Shown piece by piece: positions 50,123-60,436 of a stretch of DNA of 64,000 nt. Both the position numbers and the translations under genes were made by a program. The notes under the pieces are model-generated. The model ran no database searches, was not told the DNA's origin, and was given only the letters and a program-made list of their open reading frames with translations. This DNA is from Sphingomonas taxi (GTDB taxonomy: Bacteria > Pseudomonadota > Alphaproteobacteria > Sphingomonadales > Sphingomonadaceae). The stretch covers positions 1 through 64,000 of the forward strand of contig QFMX01000010.1 in assembly GCA_003240625.1 (NCBI GenBank), read 5' to 3'. Within the stretch, counting starts at the first letter, position 1; each line of letters begins with the position of its first letter.

Positions 50123-51052
50123 TCATCGGCTCTTCAGCCACGCGGCGATGCGATCGAGCAGTCGTGACGTCGCATCGACGCGTCCGCCGAATTGCAGGAA
50201 CGCGTGGATCATGCCGTCGAACCGGTGGTGATCGACCGCAACGCCGGCTTCGCGCAGGCGTCGGCCGTACGCTTCGCCTTCGTCACGCAGCGGGTCGTTC
50301 TCGCACGTCACGAGCAGGGTCGGGGGCAGGGCGATCAGGTTCTCCGCGAGGATCGGTGATGCACGCGGATCGGTCCGTGCGTCGGGCGATGCGAGGTACA
50401 GGTCGATCTGCCGCTCCAGCGAGGCGGCGTCGATGATGTTGCCGTCCTCGCTCCTGCGCGAGGGATAGTCGGTTTCGCTGCGCAAATCGGTGTTCGGGTA
50501 GAGCAGGATCTGGCCGCTCAGCGCCGGGCCGCTTTCCGCAATGGCGCGTGCGGCGAGAGCGGTTGCGAGCGTGCCGCCGATGCTGTCGCCCGACACGACG
50601 ATCCGCGATGCGTCGATATCGAGCGCTGCGGCTTGCGCGACGAGCCCCGTCAAGGCCGTCCAGCTATCGTCGAGCTGCGCGGGAAAGTGGTGTTCGGGTG
50701 CGAAGCGATAGGCGGGTGCGGCGACCAGCCAGCCGGTGCGGTTTGCCAGTGCTCGCAACGCCGGGTCGTGACCGTCGATCGACCCCGCAATCGCCCCGCC
50801 GCCGTGGATGTGGAGCAGCAGCGGCAAGGGCCCCGGCTTCGGCCGATACAGGCGGACGACCAGCGGCCCCGTTTCGGACGGCAGCAGGAGGTGCGTGATC
50901 GCGTGCACCGGTTCGGGTTCGCCCGAAAACGTCTTGAGCAGGGCCGTCTGATAGCGGAAATCCGCCAGCCACTGCGCGTCGTTCGCCATGGGGTCGGCGT
51001 CCGGCGCCAGTGTTGCGATCGTCTCGAGTATCGTCCGGGCCTGAGGATCCAC
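50123..51052 (-). CDS. Alpha/beta hydrolase, HSL/lipase family
   Basis: About 309-residue esterase/lipase. It has the HSL-type oxyanion motif LLLHIHGGGAIAGSIDGHDP, the nucleophile elbow RIVVSGDSIGGTLATALAAR, the acid in CENDPLRDEGEAY and the histidine in HRFDGMIHAF. The substrate is unknown. The GTG at 51052 (GTG-GAT-CCT) is favoured because AAGGAG lies six bases upstream of it. The ATG two codons earlier at 51058 directly abuts the ribosome site. Convergent with the second tRNA-Arg gene. Confidence 0.88.
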   Translation of the reverse strand: MDPQARTILETIATLAPDADPMANDAQWLADFRYQTALLKTFSGEPEPVHAITHLLLPSETGPLVVRLYRPKPGPLPLLLHIHGGGAIAGSIDGHDPALRALANRTGWLVAAPAYRFAPEHHFPAQLDDSWTALTGLVAQAAALDIDASRIVVSGDSIGGTLATALAARAIAESGPALSGQILLYPNTDLRSETDYPSRRSEDGNIIDAASLERQIDLYLASPDARTDPRASPILAENLIALPPTLLVTCENDPLRDEGEAYGRRLREAGVAVDHHRFDGMIHAFLQFGGRVDATSRLLDRIAAWLKSR

Positions 51053-51168
51053 CTGCATCTCCTTCGGGCGTGGGACGTTCGACGGTTGCGACGGGTTCCC
51101 GCACGCGCGCACTGCGACTTTGGACATGGCTGCGCGTTCGGCCCACAACGGATGCGAAGGAGATCGTG

Positions 51169-52119
51169 ATGAAGCGGACGGGCAAGGGCTTGATTGGTGG
51201 TGCGGTGCTGGCGGCGATGTCGGGGATCGGGCTGTCGCTCTATTCGAGCCGGGTCGCGCGCAAGGCCGAGGAACTGGTGCCCGCGGAGGGCCGCTTCCTG
51301 GACGTGGCCGGCGCGCGGCTGCACTATTTAGACGTCGGCTCCGGTCCGACGATCGTCATGGTGCATGGGCTCGGCGGGCAGTTGCGCAATTTCAGCTACG
51401 CGCTCGTCGACCAGTTGAAGGACGACTATCGCGTGATCGTCGTCGATCGGCCGGGCTCGGGCTATTCGATCGCGACGGGCGCCACGACCCCGGGGATCAT
51501 CGCGCAGGGGGCGATCATCGCCGACTTCATTCAGAAGCTCGGGCTTGATCGGCCGCTGTTCGTCGGCCATTCGCTGGGCGGCGCGATCGGGCTGGCAGTA
51601 GGCCTCGACCATCCACATCTGGTCCGCGCACTCGCGCTGATCGCGCCGCTGACGCAGCCGCTGGAGCAGGTGCCTGAGAGTTTCCGTGGATTGGCGCGGA
51701 TTCCGTCGGGTGCGCGACTGGCGTTCGCGCAGGTGTTGGGCACGCCGCTGAGCCGCCTGACCGCGAAGAAGACGCTCGAGGGTGTGTTTGCGCCGGAAGC
51801 GGTGCCGGAGGATTTCGTGACGCGGGGCGGTGGCGCGCTGTCGGCGCGGCCGATCGCGATTGCGGCGGCGGCGGCGGATCTGGCTGGCGCGAACGACGAC
51901 GTGAAGGCGATGGTCGGGCGGTATGCGGAGATCGGCGTGCCGACGCGGATTATGTTCGGGCGGCAGGATGCTATTCTGGATCCGGCGTGGAATGGTCACC
52001 GGACGGCGGCGGTGGTTCCGGGGGCGAAGATCGACACGATCGAGGGCGGTCACATGATTCCGATCACTGCGCCTGAGGCGTGTGCGCGGTTTGTCAGGGC
52101 TGCGTTCGCGGCTGGGTGA
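51169..52119 (+). CDS. Alpha/beta hydrolase with N-terminal membrane anchor
   Basis: 316 residues. The basic N-terminus and hydrophobic segment (GLIGGAVLAAMSGIGLSLYS) suggest an anchor or uncleaved signal. The hydrolase domain has IVMVHGLGGQLRNFSYALVD, nucleophile elbow PLFVGHSLGGAIGLAVGLD, acid in IMFGRQDAILDP and histidine in IEGGHMIPITAPE. GAAGGAG lies seven bases before the ATG. It is divergent from another alpha/beta hydrolase. Confidence 0.9.
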   Translation: MKRTGKGLIGGAVLAAMSGIGLSLYSSRVARKAEELVPAEGRFLDVAGARLHYLDVGSGPTIVMVHGLGGQLRNFSYALVDQLKDDYRVIVVDRPGSGYSIATGATTPGIIAQGAIIADFIQKLGLDRPLFVGHSLGGAIGLAVGLDHPHLVRALALIAPLTQPLEQVPESFRGLARIPSGARLAFAQVLGTPLSRLTAKKTLEGVFAPEAVPEDFVTRGGGALSARPIAIAAAAADLAGANDDVKAMVGRYAEIGVPTRIMFGRQDAILDPAWNGHRTAAVVPGAKIDTIEGGHMIPITAPEACARFVRAAFAAG

Positions 52120-52143
52120 GTTTGGCGACACCAATCAATCTAT

Positions 52144-52250
52144 CCACCCCGGCGGAGGCCGGGGCCCAATTGGAAAGGTCGGTGTAACTGGGACGGCGCT
52201 CCGTCAGCGACGTCCCCCAATTGGGCCCCGGCCTTCGCCGGGGTGGTGGC
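52144..52250. repeat. Palindromic repeat doublet, class D
   Basis: CCACCCCGGCGGAGGCCGGG plus GCCCAATTGG and the inverted copy ending CCGGCCTTCGCCGGGGTGG. Downstream of the hydrolase. Confidence 0.85.
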
Positions 52251-52300
52251 CGCGTAGTTGGAGCCGGTATGCGCTGGTCGCACGACATCCCCCGCTGCCT

Positions 52301-52353
52301 TGTTCTCCCGCGAAGGCGGGAGCCCAGTCTGGGTCCCCGCCTTCGCGGGGACA
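52301..52353. repeat. Palindromic repeat, class D short form
   Basis: TGTTCTCCCGCGAAGGCGGG plus AGCCCAGTCTGGGTCCCCGC and CTTCGCGGGGACA. With the preceding doublet it fills most of 52120-52369. Confidence 0.85.
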
Positions 52354-52369
52354 CATGGTTTGGTTGGGG

Positions 52370-52716
52370 TTACCCCGCGATGGGGAGCTTAACCTTGCCC
52401 GCGTCATCGCGCTCCAGCGGGCCGTAGGACAGCACCGTCTCCAGCAACAACGGCCCACCGTAGACGTGCGGGAACAGCTGTCCACCCCGCGACTCTTCCC
52501 ACTTCACCTCGTCGCCGAGGGCTTCGAGATCGATCGCCGCCACGTGCAGGTCCGATTGCCCGGCGAAATGCTTATCGACAGTCTCGGTCAGCTGCTCGGC
52601 GGTCGAGAGGTGGATATAGCCATCGGCCAGATCGACCGGCGCGCCCGCGAAGCTCCCGCTCTCGAGGGTCGCCAGTTGCTCCCCCGTCAGCACCTTATAG
52701 GCGATCGGATCGCGGC

Positions 52717-52720
<4 letters not shown>
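52370..52720 (-). CDS. DUF952 domain-containing protein
   Basis: 116 residues with the DUF952 features YKVLTGEQLATLESGSFAGA, DLADGYIHLSTAEQLTETVD, the FAGQSDLHVAAIDLEALGDE segment and GGQLFPHVYGGPLLLETVLS. It may relate to ADP-ribosyltransferase-like folds; no activity is established. Its start overlaps the gyrA stop by four bases, so it is co-expressed with gyrase. Confidence 0.88.
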
Positions 52721-55482
<2,762 letters not shown>

Positions 55483-55603
55483 ATCTGAACGCTTTCGGCT
55501 TGTGTCGGTATGATGACAGACCTTAGCCGAGGGGCCGGCGCCTTACCACCCCCGCGCACGCGTACGCACGCGAGGGCTGGTGGTTTCATCGTTAATTTGA
55601 GGG

Positions 55604-55882
55604 TTATCTGCAGGCGGTCTTGGTCTTGTTGCCGGCGAGCGAGCAATCATAGGTGACGGTCTTGCCGTTCGCGAGCTTGGCGGTGACCATGCGGCCTTTC
55701 CTGACCGTGGTGGTGCGCTTGGCGACCTTGGTGTTGCCCATCGGCGTGGTCGTCTTGGTGGTGGTCGTGTGCGTCGCGACGGTCTTCGGCTGGACGGTCT
55801 TGGCCTGCGTCGCGGCGATCGCGGCGCCGCCGGACAGGAGCGCGCCGCCGGCGAGGATCGCGAGGGGGAGGGACTTCGTCAT
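55604..55882 (-). CDS. Small secreted Thr/Lys-rich protein
   Basis: 92 residues: a signal peptide (SLPLAILAGGALLSGGAAIA), then a strongly basic Thr/Lys/Val-rich stretch (TVATHTTTTKTTTPMGNTKV) and a C-terminal CSLAGNKTKTACR with two cysteines. No family recognised. GAGAGGA precedes the ATG. Confidence 0.75.
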   Translation of the reverse strand: MTKSLPLAILAGGALLSGGAAIAATQAKTVQPKTVATHTTTTKTTTPMGNTKVAKRTTTVRKGRMVTAKLANGKTVTYDCSLAGNKTKTACR

Positions 55883-56037
55883 GGGGGGTATCCTCTCTGC
55901 TTCGGCCTTGGTGGACGATGAGCGGAGGATGCGCCGGGGGACCTGACTGTGTGATGGCAGGCGGGTGAAATCCGCGTCATGGAGCCGGACCACTTCTTAC
56001 CCAAGCCCCCGCCTTCTAAGAAAGAAGGCCCTCATTT

Positions 56038-56154
56038 CTTACCCCTCCCTGGAAGGGAGGGGCAGGGGGTGGGTCGGCTTCCGCATTAGCGAGCCGTCGT
56101 GGTCTACAACCGACCGACCCACCCCCAACCCCTCCCTTCCAGGGAGGGGGGAAG
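56038..56154. repeat. Palindromic repeat doublet, class C
   Basis: CTTACCCCTCCCTGGAAGGG plus AGGGGCAGGGGGTGGGTCGG, and the inverted copy CCGACCCACCCCCAACCCCT plus CCCTTCCAGGGAGGGG. It fills most of the gap between the small secreted protein and the SDR gene. Confidence 0.87.
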
Positions 56155-56166
56155 TAGAAGGAACAG

Positions 56167-56853
56167 TTAGGGCGTGACCTCGACCCCATCCCAAGCGAAC
56201 AGCTTGCCGCTGTCGGGTGCGCGCAGTCCGTCGATGACGTCTAGCAACTGGACCGCAGCCCGGTCCGCCTTGAAGAGGTTGCCGGGCGTCACATTCCCCT
56301 GGAACGGCTTCGACAGCCCGGTATCGACCGTGCCCGGATGTAACCCCACGACGATCCCGCTCGAATTGCGCCGCTTGTCCTCGATCGAGATCGTCTTCAC
56401 CAACTGGTTCAGCGCCGCCTTCGACGCCCGATACCCGTACCAGCCACCGAGCTTGTTATCGCCGATGCTGCCGACCCGCGCCGAGAGAACCGCGAACACG
56501 ATCCGCCCCGTCTTCGGCATCGTCGGCAGGAAGTGCTTCGCCACCAGCGCCGGCCCGATCGCGTTGATCGCGAAGTTGCGCGCCATCCACACCGGATCGA
56601 GCTCGCGCATCGCCTTCTCAGGACCCTTGTCGCCGTCGTGCAGTAGGCCCGTCGCGACGATCACCAACGTCGGCGACCCGACCCGCGAAGCCGCCGCGGC
56701 AATGCTCGCCTCGTCCTCCAGATCGAGATGCCGGTCGCCGCTCTCCGACCGCGCGAAGCCGTAGACCCGATCGAACGCACCCTCTTCGATCAGCGCCTCT
56801 TCCAGCGCCTTGCCGATCCCGCCCGAGGTGCCGATGACGACCGCGCTGCTCAC
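56167..56853 (-). CDS. Short-chain dehydrogenase/reductase (SDR)
   Basis: 228 residues. The nucleotide-binding motif is SSAVVIGTSGGIGKALEEAL, and the catalytic Tyr/Lys pair is in GGWYGYRASKAALNQLVKTI. The C-terminal VVGLHPGTVDTGLSKPF is typical of CsgA-like SDRs. The substrate is unknown. The start overlaps the yaaA stop by four bases. Confidence 0.9.
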   Translation of the reverse strand: MSSAVVIGTSGGIGKALEEALIEEGAFDRVYGFARSESGDRHLDLEDEASIAAAASRVGSPTLVIVATGLLHDGDKGPEKAMRELDPVWMARNFAINAIGPALVAKHFLPTMPKTGRIVFAVLSARVGSIGDNKLGGWYGYRASKAALNQLVKTISIEDKRRNSSGIVVGLHPGTVDTGLSKPFQGNVTPGNLFKADRAAVQLLDVIDGLRAPDSGKLFAWDGVEVTP

Positions 56854-57599
56854 TTGCGCACGAACCGGAACTGCGCGTCGCTGCTGCCCGCCGCGTCATA
56901 GGCATAGCCGTCGCTGTCGAAGCCCTTGATGCCCTCGATATTGTCGACGCGGTGCTCGACCAGCCACCGCGCGACCATCCCGCGCGCCTTCTTCGCGTGG
57001 AAGCTGACGAACTTCTGCGCCTCGCCCTCGCGAAAATCGATCGCGACGACGCGTATGGAGGAAGGCAGCTTGCCGTCCGCCGCCGCCCAATATTCCTGGC
57101 TCGCGAGGTTCAGGATCGTTCCCGACCCCTCCGCCTCGACGTCGTCGGCGAGCAGCTTGGCGATCCGGTCCCCCCACCAGTCGGTCAGCTTCGTCTTCCG
57201 CGGTGCCCAGCGTGTGCCCATCTCCAATCGGTAGGGCCGCATCAGGTCGAGCGGCCGCAGCAGCCCGTACAGCCCCGACAGCATACGCACATGATCCTGC
57301 GCATAGTCGACCGCCGCCTCGTCGAGCGTCTTCGCCTCCAGCCCGGTATAGACGTCGCCGGCGAACGCGAACATCGCCGGGCGCTCGGGCAGCGTGTCGA
57401 AATCGCGATACCGGTCGGCGTTCAGCTTCGCCAGCGCGGGCGAGATGTGCATCAGTTCCGACAGCTTCTTCTGCGTCAGATGCGCGGCGGCATGCGCCAG
57501 CGTTTTCGCCTCGTCGGCGAACCGCGGCGTGGTGGGCTCTAGCTTCGGCAGTGCGCTCTCGTAATCGAGCGTCTTGGCGGGCGATAGGACAGCGATCAT
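56850..57599 (-). CDS. yaaA: Peroxide stress protein YaaA
   Basis: 249 residues of the YaaA/DUF328 family, which limits intracellular iron and DNA damage under hydrogen peroxide. It begins MIAVLSPAKTLDYESALPKL. Seen: LMHISPALAKLNADRYRDFD, VRMLSGLYGLLRPLDLMRPY and the C-terminal FVSFHAKKARGMVARWLVEH. Length is normal. It is divergent from the TPR-like protein. Confidence 0.95.
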   Translation of the reverse strand: MIAVLSPAKTLDYESALPKLEPTTPRFADEAKTLAHAAAHLTQKKLSELMHISPALAKLNADRYRDFDTLPERPAMFAFAGDVYTGLEAKTLDEAAVDYAQDHVRMLSGLYGLLRPLDLMRPYRLEMGTRWAPRKTKLTDWWGDRIAKLLADDVEAEGSGTILNLASQEYWAAADGKLPSSIRVVAIDFREGEAQKFVSFHAKKARGMVARWLVEHRVDNIEGIKGFDSDGYAYDAAGSSDAQFRFVRK

Positions 57600-57762
57600 G
57601 GCCGCGATCTAGCTATGGCGGGGGGCGCGTTCAATTGCCGTTCACGCGCAATCGCACATCTGCGGGATCCAAGCCGCTCGCTTGAACGTATGCATGGCGG
57701 ACCATATAGCGTCGTCGCGCGCCGCCAACCTGAGGGTGCCGACGCAAAGGGAGAGTTTCCGC

Positions 57763-59055
57763 ATGAAGACCATTTCGAAGCTTGCACTGATTGCGGCGTT
57801 CGCCACCGGCACGAGCGGCCTCGCGCTGTCGGCGCCCGCGTTCGCCAAGGACAAGAAGGCCGATGCCGCGCCGGCGATGAAGCTGAGCCCGGAAGTGCAG
57901 AAGCCCGGCGTCGCCGCGCAGACCGCGCTCGCCGCCAAGGATTATGCCGGTGCGCAGACCGCGATCGACCAGATCGACGCCGCCGCCAAGACCGATTACG
58001 AGAAGTATATCGGCGCCGCGCTGCGCTATCAGCTCGAGAACGAGAAGCTGGTCGCGGCACAGATCGCCAACCCCAACGCACCGATCAACGAGACGACGCT
58101 CGCCGGCCCGCTGGATGCGCTGATCACCAATCCCGCAACGCCGGCTGCCGATCGCGGCCGCTACGCGTATCGTCGCGGTGCGCTCGCCTTCAACGGCAAG
58201 CAGTATCCGATCGCGCTTCAGTATTTCGCGAAGGCCAAGGAACTCGGCTACAACGATCCGAACCTGTCGCTGCAGATCATCAAGGCGAAGATGGACAGCG
58301 GCGACGTCGCCGGCGCGACCGCCGATCTCGACGCCAGCATCGCGCAGATGACTGCGGCGGGCCAGAAGGCTCCCGAGGAATATTACCGCTATGCTGTCGC
58401 CAAGTCGTACGCCGCCAAGCGCAACGCCGACACGATGGCGTGGCTGAAGAAGTGGATCACCGCCTATCCGACCGCGAAGAACTGGCGCGACGTGCTGATC
58501 CTGTCGGGTATCCAGCAGAACGCGCTGATCCCGCTCGACGAAGCGCAGAAGGTCGACATCTTCCGCCTGATGCGGGCGACCAACTCGCTCGCCGACCAGA
58601 CAGACTATCTGCAATATGCCGATAGCGTGAACCGTCGTGGCCTGCCGAGCGAAGCGCAGGCCGTGCTCAAGGAAGGCATGGCGCAGGGCAAGATCCCGGC
58701 GTCGAACACGATGGCCAAGGGGCTGCTCGCCGACGCGACCAAGAACATCGCCGCCGACGGTCCGCTCGCGGGTCTCGAAAAGCGCGCGACGACGGCGGCC
58801 AACGGCAAGCTCGCCGCGGGTACGGCCGATGCGTATCTCGGCCAGAACAACTATGCCAAGGCGGTCGAACTGTACCGCGTGGCGTTGCAGAAGGGCGGCG
58901 TCGACGCCGACGACGTCAACCTGCACATGGGCATCGCGCTCGCCCGCTCGGGCGACAAGGCGGGTGCCGCGACCGCATTCGCCGCGGTCAAGGGTTCGCC
59001 CAAGGCGGATGTCGCCGGCCTGTGGAACACCTGGCTCGGCGCACCGGCCGCGTAA
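57763..59055 (+). CDS. Secreted TPR-like repeat protein
   Basis: 430 residues: a signal peptide (MKTISKLALIAAFATGTSGL to AFA), then alpha-helical repeats of TPR type. Examples are QTALAAKDYAGAQTAIDQID, GKQYPIALQYFAKAKELGYN and GQNNYAKAVELYRVALQKGG. Probably a periplasmic or outer-membrane scaffold. No enzyme motif. AAAGGGAGAG precedes the ATG at 57763; the frame is open further upstream. An intrinsic terminator follows directly. Confidence 0.82.
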   Translation: MKTISKLALIAAFATGTSGLALSAPAFAKDKKADAAPAMKLSPEVQKPGVAAQTALAAKDYAGAQTAIDQIDAAAKTDYEKYIGAALRYQLENEKLVAAQIANPNAPINETTLAGPLDALITNPATPAADRGRYAYRRGALAFNGKQYPIALQYFAKAKELGYNDPNLSLQIIKAKMDSGDVAGATADLDASIAQMTAAGQKAPEEYYRYAVAKSYAAKRNADTMAWLKKWITAYPTAKNWRDVLILSGIQQNALIPLDEAQKVDIFRLMRATNSLADQTDYLQYADSVNRRGLPSEAQAVLKEGMAQGKIPASNTMAKGLLADATKNIAADGPLAGLEKRATTAANGKLAAGTADAYLGQNNYAKAVELYRVALQKGGVDADDVNLHMGIALARSGDKAGAATAFAAVKGSPKADVAGLWNTWLGAPAA

Positions 59056-59079
59056 GCGATCCGGCGTTATTCGATAGGA

Positions 59080-59116
59080 AACGGGGCGGCAGCAATGCCG
59101 CCCCGTTTTCGTTTTG
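59080..59116 (+). terminator. Rho-independent terminator after the TPR-like gene
   Basis: AACGGGGCGGC, loop AGCAAT, GCCGCCCCGTT followed by a T-rich tail (TTTTCGTTTT). The stem is 11 bp and perfect. Confidence 0.92.
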
Positions 59117-59171
59117 GGCGTCGCCAGCCAGGCATGCCGTCTCGAACCACCCACTGAAAGGGAGAGCTGTC

Positions 59172-59288
59172 CGACTCCCCTCCCTGAAAGGGAGGGGCAG
59201 GGGGTGGGTAGGCCGGCTCGTGTCGATGAGGTCTGAACCTCGCGGCGACCGACCCACCCCCAACCCCTCCCTTCCAGGGAGGGGCGAA
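59172..59288. repeat. Palindromic repeat doublet, class C
   Basis: CGACTCCCCTCCCTGAAAGG plus GAGGGGCAGGGGGTGGG, and the inverted copy with CCCACCCCCAACCCCTCCCT plus TCCAGGGAGGGG. First of four doublets stacked between two convergent genes (59117-59771 holds no gene). Confidence 0.87.
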
Positions 59289-59306
59289 AAGCATGTCCAC
59301 CGCCTC

Positions 59307-59432
59307 GATCCTCCCCCGCGAGGGGAAGGTGACGCCGAAGGCGGCGGGGGGGGAGGGCACGGAACAGCGGTTTGCCTTGCTGCCCTCTCCGTCTGGCAAG
59401 CGCCAGCCACCTCCGCCTTGCGGGGGAGGATC
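59307..59432. repeat. Palindromic repeat doublet, class B
   Basis: GATCCTCCCCCGCGAGGGGA plus AGGTGACGCCGAAGGCGGCG, and the inverted copy ending CACCTCCGCCTTGCGGGGGA. Slightly diverged from the other class B copies. Confidence 0.86.
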
Positions 59433-59499
59433 AAGCGCCAAGCCTAATCCACCACTACCGTCCGGATCGTTAGCCCCTGTTCCGTGATGGAGGCACTTC

Positions 59500-59616
59500 C
59501 GACTCCCCTCCCTGAAAGGGAGGGGCAGGGGGTGGGTAGGCCGGCTCGTGCCCATGAGGCCTGAACCGCGCGGAAACCGACCCACCCCCAACCCCTCCCT
59601 TCCAGGGAGGGGCAAA
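59500..59616. repeat. Palindromic repeat doublet, class C
   Basis: Nearly identical to 59172-59288, including much of the inner spacer (GGGTAGGCCGGCTCGTG). This suggests duplication of a C+B unit. Confidence 0.87.
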
Positions 59617-59635
59617 AGTACGTCCGACCGCCTCG

Positions 59636-59760
59636 ATCCTCCCCCGCCAGGGGGAGGTGGCGCCGAAGGCGACGGAGGGGGAGGACGCGCAACAGTGGTT
59701 TCCCTTACCGCCCCCTCCGTCTGGCGAACGCCAGCCACCTCCCGCTTGCGGGGGAGGATC
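59636..59760. repeat. Palindromic repeat doublet, class B
   Basis: ATCCTCCCCCGCCAGGGGGA plus GGTGGCGCCGAAGGCGACGG, and the inverted copy ending CACCTCCCGCTTGCGGGGGA. It ends 12 bp before the Lrp stop. Confidence 0.87.
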
Positions 59761-59771
59761 GAGCGTCAACC

Positions 59772-60239
59772 CTAGTCCACCACCACCGGGATCCCCGACA
59801 GCGCCTTGGCCGTGCGGATCGTTAGCGACGTCTTCACGCTCGCCACGTTGGGTGCCGGCGTCAGGTGGGTCGTCAGGATCTCCTGGAAACTCTTCAGATC
59901 CGCCGCGACGATCTTCAGGATGAAGTCGATCTCGCCGTTGAGCATGTGACATTCCCGGATTTCCGGAATATCCGCGATATGATGCTCGAACGCGGCGAGG
60001 TCGTGCTCGGCCTGGCTGCGCAGCGACACCATCGCGAACACCGTGATCGGGAAGCCCAGGCGACCCGCATCGAGATCGGCATGATAGCCGCGAATAGCCC
60101 CCGCCTCCTCGAGCGCGCGGACGCGGCGCAGGCACGGCGGTGCGGTAAGGCCCACCTGGTCGGCCAGGTCGACATTGGTCATCCGACCGTCGGCCTGCAA
60201 CAGCGACAGGATCTGCCGATCGATCCGGTCAAAACTCAT
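59772..60239 (-). CDS. Lrp/AsnC family transcriptional regulator
   Basis: 155 residues. The N-terminal helix-turn-helix has DRIDRQILSLLQADGRMTNV and LADQVGLTAPPCLRRVRALE with EAGAIRGYHADLD. The C-terminal RAM domain has ECHMLNGEIDFILKIVAADL. Such proteins form octamers and sense amino acids. The start MSFDRIDRQ at 60239 follows GGGAG; an upstream ATG would add 14 residues that do not fit the family. Divergent from the kinase-like gene with a 197-bp gap. Confidence 0.94.
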   Translation of the reverse strand: MSFDRIDRQILSLLQADGRMTNVDLADQVGLTAPPCLRRVRALEEAGAIRGYHADLDAGRLGFPITVFAMVSLRSQAEHDLAAFEHHIADIPEIRECHMLNGEIDFILKIVAADLKSFQEILTTHLTPAPNVASVKTSLTIRTAKALSGIPVVVD

Positions 60240-60436
60240 TTCACGCAACTCCCGATAGGCATCGCAAACCAAGCGATTCATTCCTCATAGCGATAAGATT
60301 GTTGCGGCGAAACGCAATTGTCCCACTATGCGACGAACCTTCCGTCCTGCCGAAATGGCCTGTTCCGTCGCCAAGGGGGCGGCGTTAAGGAATCGGTACG
60401 GAGAGCGTGGTAGTCCCATGACAACCGGGGAGCGAT

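Noticed and set aside
59172..59760. Repeat array that could suggest a CRISPR
   Set aside because: Units are long inverted doublets of two families with similar rather than unique spacers, irregular spacing and no cas genes.
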